Source: a virus. Taken from it: DNA of 64,000 bases. Both the position numbers and the translations under genes were made by a program. The stretch is from positions 28,193 to 92,192 of the IMG/VR virus record IMGVR_UViG_3300032083_001599. One strand, 5' to 3'. Positions 1 to 10,000 of the stretch are shown here, one piece after another (position 1 is the stretch's first letter; every line of letters starts with the position of its first letter). The notes beneath the pieces were generated by a model. It saw only the letters and a list, made by a program, of their open reading frames with translations, did no database searches and was not told the DNA's origin.

Positions 1-2
1 AG

Positions 3-3000
3 AAAGGACCATTCAATGCTCCTACAGAAACATTCACGGTTAACCCATATAGTCCTGCAGCCACTCTTCCAAATGGATACTCTCAAGCATCAACTGTTTT
101 AAACATCGACACCACTTCATTAGCTGCTCAGGCACAAGGTGCCTTCTTTGGATTTGCTCCTACCGGAATGGTAATGAGAGGTCTTACAAGCGGCGCTCAA
201 GCGACTGTAGCAGGTGTAAGACTAGTATCTGATGACTTTGGTGATCTTATTGGTTCTATCTTCTTAAGAGACCCTAATCAGACACCTACACCACAGGTTA
301 GGATTAGATCAGGCAATAGAGACTTTAGATTAACTTCTAGTCAAACTAATGCAAATCCATTACCAGGATCTACTTTAATCTCTCATGCAACAGGTCGCTA
401 TACTGCGACTGGTACAACGAGAGTAGTTCAAACTGATATTAGAATTACTACTCTTGAAACTACAACTATTACCAATCTTTCTACGATTGATATTAGAGGA
501 ACAATTCCAAGTCCTCCTCCACCACCACCGCCAGTAATCATCAATAATACTAGAGTTATTGATAGAACTAGAACGATTATTAGAAACCGTACTAGAGTTA
601 TTAATAGAACTCGTGTTGTCCGTGTAAGAAGAAGAGACCCTCTGGCACAAACGATTGTGACTGGACCAGAAGGAGCTTGGATTACATCGCTTGATCTATT
701 CTTTGCATCTAAGAATCAAGGAACAACTCCAGTAAGGGTTGAAGTTAGAACAGTTGAACTGGGTACTCCAACTCTATTCGTTATTGATAGAGCTGCTCAA
801 GCAACTATTCGCCCTTCGGATATTACAACATCTGCCGATGGATCGGTTGCAACTAACATTAAATTTGACACTCCTTTCTACTTAGATCCAGACGAATCTT
901 ATGCCATCGTTATCTTGTCAGATAGTGATGAGTATGAGGTATATTGTGGTGAAATGGGTCAAAAAGCTTTGAACGCTCAATCTCTTCCAGCTGCTAAGGG
1001 TAAGATTTACTCCCAGCAATTTGCAATGGGTTCTCTGTTCAAGTCACAAAACGGTGCCACTTGGACACCCACACAGTTTGAAGACCTTACATTTACTTTG
1101 TATAGAGCGGATTATACTGCCGAACAAGGTCTGTTGACATTCTTCAACCCACCGATCGAACCAAATAATGGTCTTCTTCCTCCACTAGGATTTGATCCAA
1201 TTGTAGGTGTCCCTAAAAAAGGAAAGCTTGGTATTGTCACCACATCCAATTCTGGATTAATTGGTACGGTATTTACTCCTGGTAGAAAAATTAGCGAGCA
1301 AACATCTACATTCCGTTATGGGCACATTGAAACTAAAGGTGGTCCAGTCTTAGGAACTGTTGGAATTCTTAATGGTGGTAGTAACTATGGTACACCATCT
1401 GCTGTTGTACCAACATATAACATCAATGGTGATGGTGATGGACTCACATTAACCGCAACTGTCGGTGCTGGCATCTCAGCTATTACTGCAGTTTCTATTG
1501 CATCTTCTGGTAGAGGATACAAAGTTGGTGATGTAGTTGGTCTTCAAACTGCATCTATGGGAGGATCTGGTTCTGGTGTTCGTATTGGTATCAACTCTCT
1601 TGGAGGTATCGATACTCTGTATTTGACAGATGTTCAAGCACAAACTTTTGATGTTGCACCAGGCAATGAAGTTACATACAATCATGCATCTGGTAGCATA
1701 ATTGCAACTGGTTTGGATATTGTAAGTTTTGATGCGACCGGAAGTGTTTACACTGGAGAGTACTTCAGACTATCTCACCGTAATCATGGTATGCATAGTT
1801 CTTTGAATAGGGTTATTCTTTCTGATGTGGAATCTGATGTTGTACCTACTGAACTAACCGTAGATGTATTATCGAATGAAACCGCTATTTCTGTAGCATC
1901 AACATCACAATTCAATACCTTTGAGGGTGCGGTAGTTAGTGCAGCAAATACTGGATATGCATTTATCAACAGTGAGATCCTTTCGTATACAAGTGTTGGC
2001 ATTTCTAGTTTGGGTGGCGTTGTAAGAGGTGTAGATGCAACTAATGCATTGAATCATCTTAAAGATGACATTATTCAAAAGTATGAGTACAACGGCGTTT
2101 CTTTGAGAAGGATTAATGCTGAGCATGATGTCTCTAGTATTCTTAGAGGTATTGATGATTACTACTTGAAAATTGATAGAGGATCAAGTAGATCAGTTGA
2201 TGATACCTCAAATAACATTCCTCAGGTTTCTTTCAAAGAAGAAGCTGCTGGTGGTGGTCAAAATGTACATGCTTCTAAAAATATCCAATTTGACGCTGTA
2301 AGACCTCTTCTCGATGCCTCTACATTTGGACCCACAGACTTCATCTCATTGCAGATGAGAAGCGTTACAGGTACATCTCCTGATGGATCAGAGACTTCAT
2401 TCATCGATAATGGATTTGAAGATCTTAACCTCAATAGAATCAACACTCTTGAGACCACAAGACTTGTCGCTTCTAGAACCAATGAGTCTGTTAGACTCGG
2501 TTCTTTACCTAGAAACAAATCTTTCTCGTTTACTGTTGAACTCGCAAATAGTGGAGATAGCTTTAATTCACCTACTGTAAATCTTGAAGGGGCAAATGCA
2601 CTCTTCTATGAAAACAGATTGAATAATCCTATTTCTGATTATAGAACGGATCCTAGAGTTAAGTCTAGATTTAATGATCCACATGCTTCTTATTATATGT
2701 CCCAACCGATCTATACTAAGAATCCCGCAACTTCAATTAAAGTTATATTTGAAGCTCGCAGACCAATTGAATGTGAGTTTAGAGTTCTCTACAGTATTCT
2801 GAAAACAGACTCTAGTGAAGTAACACCTGATTTTGAACTATTCCCTGGATTTAGAAATCTTCTTGATACTGATGGAGATGGTATTGGTGATCAAGTTATT
2901 GATCCCAAACAAAATGATGGTATGTCAGACTCCTTTGTAAGTGCTGATGATACTCAATACAGAGAATATACATACTCTGTAGATGATTTGCCAAGTTTCA

Positions 3001-3089
3001 ATGGATTACAAATCAAAATTGTATTCACTGGAACTAATCAAGCAAAACATCCTGTAATTAAGAATTTGAGAGCAATTGCGGTAGCATGA
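3..3089 (+). CDS. Large virion structural protein, 5'-truncated
   Basis: The frame is open from the first bases of the window, so the true N-terminus lies upstream; at least 1028 residues are visible. A run of seven prolines (about nt 513-535) is followed by an arginine-rich stretch of repeated RTR/NRTR units (nt 545-640), then a beta-rich region beginning DPLAQTIV that resembles the DUF4815-like part of phage baseplate or fibre proteins. Glycine/tyrosine motifs such as GGSNYGTPS and SSGRGYKVGD recall repeats in gp14 and the long fibre downstream. Near the C-terminus DTDGDGIGD (nt 2866-2892) looks like a calcium-binding loop. Position ahead of the fibre and neck genes supports a baseplate or tail-fibre role. 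The exact structural role is not recognised. Confidence 0.8.
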   Translation, partial: KGPFNAPTETFTVNPYSPAATLPNGYSQASTVLNIDTTSLAAQAQGAFFGFAPTGMVMRGLTSGAQATVAGVRLVSDDFGDLIGSIFLRDPNQTPTPQVRIRSGNRDFRLTSSQTNANPLPGSTLISHATGRYTATGTTRVVQTDIRITTLETTTITNLSTIDIRGTIPSPPPPPPPVIINNTRVIDRTRTIIRNRTRVINRTRVVRVRRRDPLAQTIVTGPEGAWITSLDLFFASKNQGTTPVRVEVRTVELGTPTLFVIDRAAQATIRPSDITTSADGSVATNIKFDTPFYLDPDESYAIVILSDSDEYEVYCGEMGQKALNAQSLPAAKGKIYSQQFAMGSLFKSQNGATWTPTQFEDLTFTLYRADYTAEQGLLTFFNPPIEPNNGLLPPLGFDPIVGVPKKGKLGIVTTSNSGLIGTVFTPGRKISEQTSTFRYGHIETKGGPVLGTVGILNGGSNYGTPSAVVPTYNINGDGDGLTLTATVGAGISAITAVSIASSGRGYKVGDVVGLQTASMGGSGSGVRIGINSLGGIDTLYLTDVQAQTFDVAPGNEVTYNHASGSIIATGLDIVSFDATGSVYTGEYFRLSHRNHGMHSSLNRVILSDVESDVVPTELTVDVLSNETAISVASTSQFNTFEGAVVSAANTGYAFINSEILSYTSVGISSLGGVVRGVDATNALNHLKDDIIQKYEYNGVSLRRINAEHDVSSILRGIDDYYLKIDRGSSRSVDDTSNNIPQVSFKEEAAGGGQNVHASKNIQFDAVRPLLDASTFGPTDFISLQMRSVTGTSPDGSETSFIDNGFEDLNLNRINTLETTRLVASRTNESVRLGSLPRNKSFSFTVELANSGDSFNSPTVNLEGANALFYENRLNNPISDYRTDPRVKSRFNDPHASYYMSQPIYTKNPATSIKVIFEARRPIECEFRVLYSILKTDSSEVTPDFELFPGFRNLLDTDGDGIGDQVIDPKQNDGMSDSFVSADDTQYREYTYSVDDLPSFNGLQIKIVFTGTNQAKHPVIKNLRAIAVA

Positions 3090-3289
3090 GTTTGATTCCC
3101 GTTGAAGGGCATTCTAATCTTTGGAGAGATTCTGATACCGGAGCCATCGTCAATGGCGATGACTCTGGGTATCATTCATACTTAAGAGAAAAGCATGCAA
3201 AGAAAAATGAAAGAAAAGAGCTTGATTCAATGAAAAAAGATATTGATGATATTAAAAGTATGTTATCCAAAATTGTTGATAAGTTATGA
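3086..3289 (+). CDS. Small coiled-coil protein, 67 aa
   Basis: The start ATG overlaps the TGA of the preceding structural gene (ATGA), suggesting translational coupling. The N-terminal half contains LWRDSDTGAIVN, a pattern common in short cyanophage virion-associated proteins. The C-terminal half is charged, with heptad-like spacing (MKKDIDDIKSMLSKIVDKL), consistent with a short coiled coil. Function is not recognised; its place among tail genes suggests a virion accessory or assembly role. Confidence 0.7.
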   Translation: MSLIPVEGHSNLWRDSDTGAIVNGDDSGYHSYLREKHAKKNERKELDSMKKDIDDIKSMLSKIVDKL

Positions 3290-3450
3290 GTAGAAATCCA
3301 CACTCTGAATTTTTAAAGTATCATGGATTTGAGACTCATGATACTCAAGATATGCATCACTCAGACATTGATATGCTAAAAGCTGATGTTGCAGAAATTA
3401 AATTCACGCTCAATCAGGTATTACAGGAATTAAGGAAACTAAATACCTAA
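3286..3450 (+). CDS. Small coiled-coil protein, 54 aa
   Basis: A short ORF starting MSRNPHSEFLKYHGF; its ATG overlaps the TGA of the previous gene (ATGA), the coupling style used throughout this genome. The C-terminal half (DIDMLKADVAEIKFTLNQVL) has hydrophobic heptads like those of the preceding 67-residue protein, so the two may be diverged duplicates or partners in one coiled coil. No known domain. Confidence 0.6.
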   Translation: MSRNPHSEFLKYHGFETHDTQDMHHSDIDMLKADVAEIKFTLNQVLQELRKLNT

Positions 3451-3473
3451 TAGGATAATCCGTGATGTAAAGA

Positions 3474-3812
3474 ATGGCAGTTTACATTGCTAACCTTCAA
3501 GTTGATTCTGGAGTTGATTTTCAACACGGTTTCAGTCTAGGAGATAACGACACAGGCACTTATTTGAACCTAACGAACTATACAGCGACTTCTCAAATGA
3601 GGAAGTGGGCTGGTAGTTCTACTGCTGTATCTTTTGCGTCTACTGTTACTGACCCCGAAGTTGGTCAAATCCAAATTTCACTGGGTTCAACACTAACAGC
3701 TGACATTAAACCAGGGCGATATGTTTATGATGTGACACTTGAAGACTCTGGCGGATTTAAATATAAGGTCGTCGAAGGAATGGTCCTAGTCAGAGCAGGA
3801 GTAACAAGGTAA
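3474..3812 (+). CDS. Virion structural protein, 112 aa
   Basis: A compact, beta-rich protein (MAVYIANLQVDSGVDF) with no signal peptide or membrane segment. The pattern of alternating strands ending in YVYDVTLEDSGGFKYKVVEG resembles small immunoglobulin-like or BppU-type N-terminal domains found upstream of phage fibre genes. It starts 24 bases after the previous ORF and ends in a TAATG overlap with the next gene, so it belongs to the tail-fibre operon. The structural role is inferred from position and composition. Confidence 0.65.
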   Translation: MAVYIANLQVDSGVDFQHGFSLGDNDTGTYLNLTNYTATSQMRKWAGSSTAVSFASTVTDPEVGQIQISLGSTLTADIKPGRYVYDVTLEDSGGFKYKVVEGMVLVRAGVTR

Positions 3813-4024
3813 TGCCATCATTACGAATCGGCACATCGAATCAAGTAAAAGTTATTGCCAGCGGTGCCCTCGGCGGCGGCTCTGGCGGAAGATTGACTTT
3901 GCTTGCCGATGTTGATGCATCAAATCTACAGGACGGAAGCATTCTAGTTTACGAAGCTTCTTCTAACGCTTTTATAACAACAAAAAATTTCCCTGCTGCC
4001 ATCATTGACGGAGGTGTCTTCTAA
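3812..4024 (+). CDS. Small fibre-operon protein, 70 aa
   Basis: The start overlaps the stop of the preceding gene (TAATG) and its own stop overlaps the start of the giant fibre gene. The sequence LRIGTSNQVKVIASGALGG, followed by LTLLADVDASNLQDGSIL and VYEASSNAFITTKNF, resembles the linker repeats seen in cyanophage fibre proteins, where phrases like 'DGSILVYE' recur. It may be a fibre-attachment or adaptor subunit. Function inferred only from context. Confidence 0.6.
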   Translation: MPSLRIGTSNQVKVIASGALGGGSGGRLTLLADVDASNLQDGSILVYEASSNAFITTKNFPAAIIDGGVF

Positions 4025-7000
4025 TGTCCGCAACGATTCTCTTAAAAAGGACACTTGGGACTTCCCCTCCAAACATTGCTCCCGTTGGTACTGGCGTATC
4101 GTTCGGTGAACTAGTATACGCATACGATACCAGTGATGTAGGCGCTGGTAAGTCTTACAAAAAATTATATATTGGTAACCCGTCTGGTCCGTCTGCAGCT
4201 CCGATTGCAATTGGCGGCGAATATTACACCAGTCTATTCCCAGAAAATCCTGCTAGTTTCGGTACTCCAGAAGCTTCTAAGGTTGTTGTCTTAGATAATC
4301 AAGGTAGAGTTGCTTCTTGGACAGTTGTAGATGATTTCTACACCTCTGGCGTTGGTACAGTTGCTGGCAACTTTAGTGTTGGTGGAAACCTCAATGTAAC
4401 AGGAGACCTCGTTTATGACGAGGCTAATGCTAGAAACTGGAATGTATCTGGTATTGCAACTGCAGCAACATTAGATGTTGGTGCTGCTGGATTCTCTACT
4501 CTTGGTGTAACTGATTTCCGTGCAGTCGTTGGCGTTGTAACAACGCTAAGCGGTACTAGTGCTGATTACTACGAAGTAAATGTAGGTCATGCTCTTACTG
4601 CAAATAATGTAGAAATTACTGGGGTATCATCCTTCAGTAATATTACATTCTCCAATGATGTTATTAGAGTTGGTCGTGATGCTGCTGTAGGTCTTAGCAG
4701 TGCTGACTCTTCAATCTTTATTGGTGACTTTGCTGGTGCTGGTATTGGACAAACTGTCCTTAACCGTCGCAATATTGCGATTGGTGCCAGTGCAATGCAA
4801 TATGCTGGTATTCTTTCCAGCAGTGACGAGTTAGAATCTAACATCGTCTTAGGTAACTTTGCAGGTTATAGACTGCAAGGTACTAAGAACCTGATGATTG
4901 GTGATAAGGTAGGTTTTGCCTTATCTTCTAGCGGCAACGATGAGAACATCGCTCTGGGTAACCAGTCGATGTATGGTGAGACTTTCCCTGTTGTTGATGG
5001 GGTAGCTCTCAGCGTTAATGTTGGCGATCAAACTGCTGTTGCAGATTATGATCAGACCGAAGATGTAACAGAAACCAGTGGATCTGGTCAAGGTCTGTTA
5101 GTTAGGTTGCAGACTGGTGCTACTGGTCTGATTACTAACATCCAAATCATGGCTCCTGGCGATGGTTACGAAGTTGGTGATACATTCACCATGCCGTTTG
5201 GTTTCCAGACTCTTACAGGTAGCGTAACCAGCAAGAATGGTCGCTTCCTGAGTGGTGGTACAGGAACCAGACAGCAGCAAAGAAATATTGCTATTGGTCC
5301 TTACACTCTCTTCAGTGTAGACGGTAGCAAGAACATTGCCATTGGTTACTCTGCTGGTAACGATACTCTTGGCAGTGGTAATGTTATCATCGGTTATGAG
5401 CGAAATGTTGCTATCGGAGATAGTGATAATCAGCTCGTAATTGGCAATCAAAATATTAACTGGATCGACGGTAACCAACTTGGTTATGTCGGTATCGGCA
5501 CCACACGACCCTTCGGGTTGCTCGATGTTGGTGGCGTATTCATCATTGATAAGGGCACTGGTAATACAGTAATCTCTGGCGTAACATCTGTTCCGCAAAT
5601 CGATGCTAACGATATCGGTGTTGAAGATATCAAGGTCACTGCTGGTTTAGCAACTGACTTTGCAATTACCAACGCTAAGATTCAGTCAGGTATTATTACT
5701 GACACTGTTGGTACTGCTGCAACTATTACGAATGTAGACTTCGTAAATGCAGATATTGAGGCAGCTAAGATCACTGCTGGTATTATCACCAGTCAGGTTG
5801 GTACATATGCCACAATTACAACCTTTGATACTGAGGTTGCTGATCTCAAGGATATTAAGGTAACTACAGGTTTAGTTACCTCTCTGGTTGGCACCTATGC
5901 CACGATTACAACCTTCGACTCTAATGAAGGTGATATCAACACCCTCAAAACTGTTGCTGGTGTTGTAACATCTATTATTGGTTATGGTTTAACATATACT
6001 GTTGGCGATTTTGCTAATCTTGATGCACTTGATGCCAAGATTACTACAGGCATCATCACCTCACTGACAGGTACATATGTAACCTTCCAAGACGCTGACT
6101 TCCAGAAAGATGTCAGAGTTGGTGGAGCTCTTACTGTTGTTGGTGATCTGACGGTTAATGGAACTACGAGTTTTGTTCAGAGTTCGGTTGTACAAATAAC
6201 CGATAAGAACATTGAACTTGGATTCAGTTCTACTGGTGGACATGCTGATGCTACAGCCGATAACGGCGGTATCATCCTTAAGGGAACAACAGATAAAGAA
6301 TTTTTATACGACCAATCTAGAGAGGCATGGGAGTCTAATCTTAAGTTCACTCCTAGTGTAGACGGCACTCTGGATATTGGTACTACTGATAGAGAGTGGA
6401 GAGACATTTATATTGATGGCACAGCACATCTTGATGCTGCTGACATTCTAGATGCCAAGATTACTGCTGGTATTATTACTAGTCAGGTTGGTACTTATGC
6501 AACCATCACAACGGTTGACATTGAGACTCTTGATGCCAAAGATGTAAACATCACTGGTCTTGCCGTTACTGATATTGTCGGAACCGCTGCAACAATCACA
6601 ACGATTGATGCAACAGAAGGTGATATTGTTAATGCTAAGATTACTGCTGGTATCATCACAAGCTTGGTTGGCACTGCTGCCACCATTGGTGATGTTGAGA
6701 TTACTGGTGATCTCAGAGTTGGTGGAGCTACAACCTTTACTGGTAATGTAACCTTTAACGGTGGCACAATCGGTCTTGGCGACTCTACTACAGACAACAT
6801 CATCTTTACTGGTGAAGTTGACTCTGACATCGTTCCTGACGATGATGACACCTTTGATCTCGGTAGTGCTACTAAAGAGTGGCGAGATATCTACATCGAC
6901 GGCGTTGCTCGTGTTGATGATCTGATTGTTGATTCAACAGTTGGTACATACGCGACAATTACAACTGTTGATATCGATGTACTCGATGCAAGACAGACAA

Positions 7001-10000
7001 ATATTACTGGTTTAGCTGTTACCGATATTGTCGGTACTGCTGCTACTATTACAACGATTGACGCCACAGAAGGCGATATTGTCAACGCTAAGATCACTGC
7101 CGGTATCGTAACCTCTCTGGTTGGCACCTACGCTACGATCACCACGGTCGATATCGAGACCCTGGATGCAAGACAGACAAATATTACTGGATTAGCAGTC
7201 ACTGATATTGTTGGTACTGCCGCAACTATCACTACAGTTGACTTTGAAGTCGCAGACATTCTGAATGCTACCATTTCGGTTGGCATTGCAACTTCTGCAT
7301 TCGTTCAAGCTGGTTTCATCACATCACTGTATGATTCCACTGGTGTTGTTGGTCTGAACACTCAGCATATGCTGAGTACCAATCCAGATGGCACGATCAC
7401 CTGGCGCGAACCTGCACAGATTGGTATTGCCACAATCAATGCCAAGCTTGACACATGGTATGTTTCTACTAATGGTGTTGACGACGGTGACGCATCTCGT
7501 GGGCGCACTGCAGAAAGGCCATACAGAACGATTGCATACGCTCTGTCTCAAATCTCTAATATTGGTGTAAACGATGTATTAAACATCGCCGCTGGTGTTT
7601 ATGAAGAAGTCTTCCCACTGACTGTTCCAGCTGGATTAACTGTTAAGGGTGCTGGACTCCGTGCTACCAAGATTTGTCCTACTGTTGCTACCAAGCAGAA
7701 GGACTGCTTCTTGATGAACGACAGATCTGTTGTTGAGGATGTCACTATCGGTGACATGTACTTCGATACTGCTGGCAATCAGGGTTATGCGTTTAAGTTT
7801 GCTCCTGGTATCGCGATCACAAGCAGATCTCCTTATATTCAGCGCGTAACTGTATTCAACAAAGGTAGTAATACTTCTGCTAGTGATCCATATGGTTATG
7901 GTTCAGCTGATGCAAATCCTTCCTCCTACATCGCTGGTGGTGGTGCTTACCTTGATGGTTCTGAGGTAGCATCAGGATCTCTTGAGGCAGCGTTCTTGTT
8001 CAATGAAGTTACTTTCATTGTACCGAACAGCAAAGGTCTGATTATGACCAACGGTGCTCGCAGTGAGTACCTGAATTGCTTCTCCTACTTCGCTGCTGAA
8101 GCTATCAAGGGCACATCTGGTTCTCTTGGTATCAGTTCCGCTGGTGAGACCAGACTGAGACTGACTGGTATTACAACCGTTGGTGTTGGTAACACAATTA
8201 CTGTCTTTGATACTGACGGAACTACTGGTATTGCAACTGCTATTGTTTCTGGTTATGACGGAACATACCTGGATGTAACTGGAAAGCAAACTGGTTTTGA
8301 AGTTCTCAATGCCAGAACTGCTAAAGCTATTACTTTCAACGATGGTGCTCAACTAGACACTACAGTTAAGAAATTTGGCAGTGCATCGTTAGCACTTGAC
8401 GGAACAAATGATTCTATCAGTGCTCCTTCTAGCGGTGATCTTGGTTTCGGCACCAATACAGACTTCACGATTGAATTCTGGGCATACGCAAATACAACTG
8501 GTCTGACCAGCGCAACTCTCTTCGACTTAAGAGACACTGGCACTGATGCTGAGGGTATCAGCGTTGCCTTCCGTGCTGCTGGCGAAGTTGACATGCGGGT
8601 TGGTACTACAACCGCTATCACTGGCTCTGGCGCAGGCATCGCTACAGGCGTCTGGAAGCACTATGCACTCGCTAGAGAGGGTACAAACACTAGACTGTTT
8701 GTTGACGGTACTCAGAGAGGCATTAAGACCTCTGATACAACTAACTACGGTGCATCTAAAGGTCTGGTCATCGGTGCTGACTTTGATGGCGCAAGTCAAA
8801 ATGTCACTGGTTGGATTGACGACTTTAGAATCGAGAGAGGAGTTGCCAAGTACAATACAAACTTCACTGCTCCGACTGCTGCACACACAGGTGATAAGGA
8901 CACAGTTCTCTTACTCTCCTTTGATGGTGCGAGTGGCGTAACAACAACCACCGACGATGTAATCCGCAACCAGGATATCCGCATCACTCAAGCTGGTGGC
9001 GGTATCGGAACTGCAACTAAGGTTATCCTTGCTGACTACAGTCAGTTCGGTGCGGACATGCGTTCCGTTGGTTGTGCTGTTGAGTATGGTCAAAAGGGTG
9101 TTATTGCTGATGGTGATGGCGTATCTCTGAGACTGTTTGCTCTCAACTTCAATCATGTTGGTGCTGGTGGAGATTTCTCTAATGATCCTAACCTGGCAAT
9201 TCAAGCTAATGAAGTTACCGAAATTAATAACGGTGATATATCATTCGTTAGTATCGACCAAAGAGGAGACTTCAGAGTTGGAGATGCATTCTTTGTTGAT
9301 CAAGAAAACGGTACGGTATCGTTCTCACAACAAGTAACCAGCCTCCAAGCACTTTCATCTCTTCAGATTACTGACGGATCTAATAGCAGCACTATTACTC
9401 CTACAAGCGGTACATTTGGTAACATCCAGATTGCTGGTAACAATATTGAATCTACCTCAGGTGATATTAATATTGATCCAGCTGGTGCTGGTTCAATTAA
9501 CATCACTGGTGATGTCAATGTCCTGGGTATCCTGACTGCGACAACCATCCAGCTCGATGCATTCCAGAAGAATGATACTTCCATCGCTCTGGATGACTCA
9601 GGTGCTAACGGTACTATTCGATTCAACACTGATAATGTTGAGGGCATGCGCCTTGACGCTAATCAGAAGTTGGGTATCGGTACTGCCGCACCTAGACAGA
9701 GACTTGATGTCCTCGACACTGCTAAGTTTGAGAGACTCGATGTAACTGGCGTATCTACATTTGCTGAGAGAGTTGACTTTAACCTTAGCATCGACGCAGT
9801 TGACGCTAAGATCACTGCTGGTGTTGTAACCTCGTTGGTCGGTACATATGCCACCATCACTACGGTTGATATTGAAACATTAGATGCTAAAGATGTCAAC
9901 ATCACTGGTCTTGCGGTAACAGATACTGTTGGTACTGCTGCAACGATCACCACAATTGATGCAGAAGCTCTTGATGCATTTGATGCAAAACTTACTGGTA

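Noticed and set aside
5098-5598. 166-codon antisense ORF in the fibre gene
   Set aside because: Low-complexity Thr/Ser/Ile composition mirrors the repeats on the plus strand; no start signals and no minus-strand genes elsewhere. A shadow.
5640-7330. CRISPR-like array
   Set aside because: Repeats are in frame, degenerate and of varying unit length within a protein; no constant spacers.
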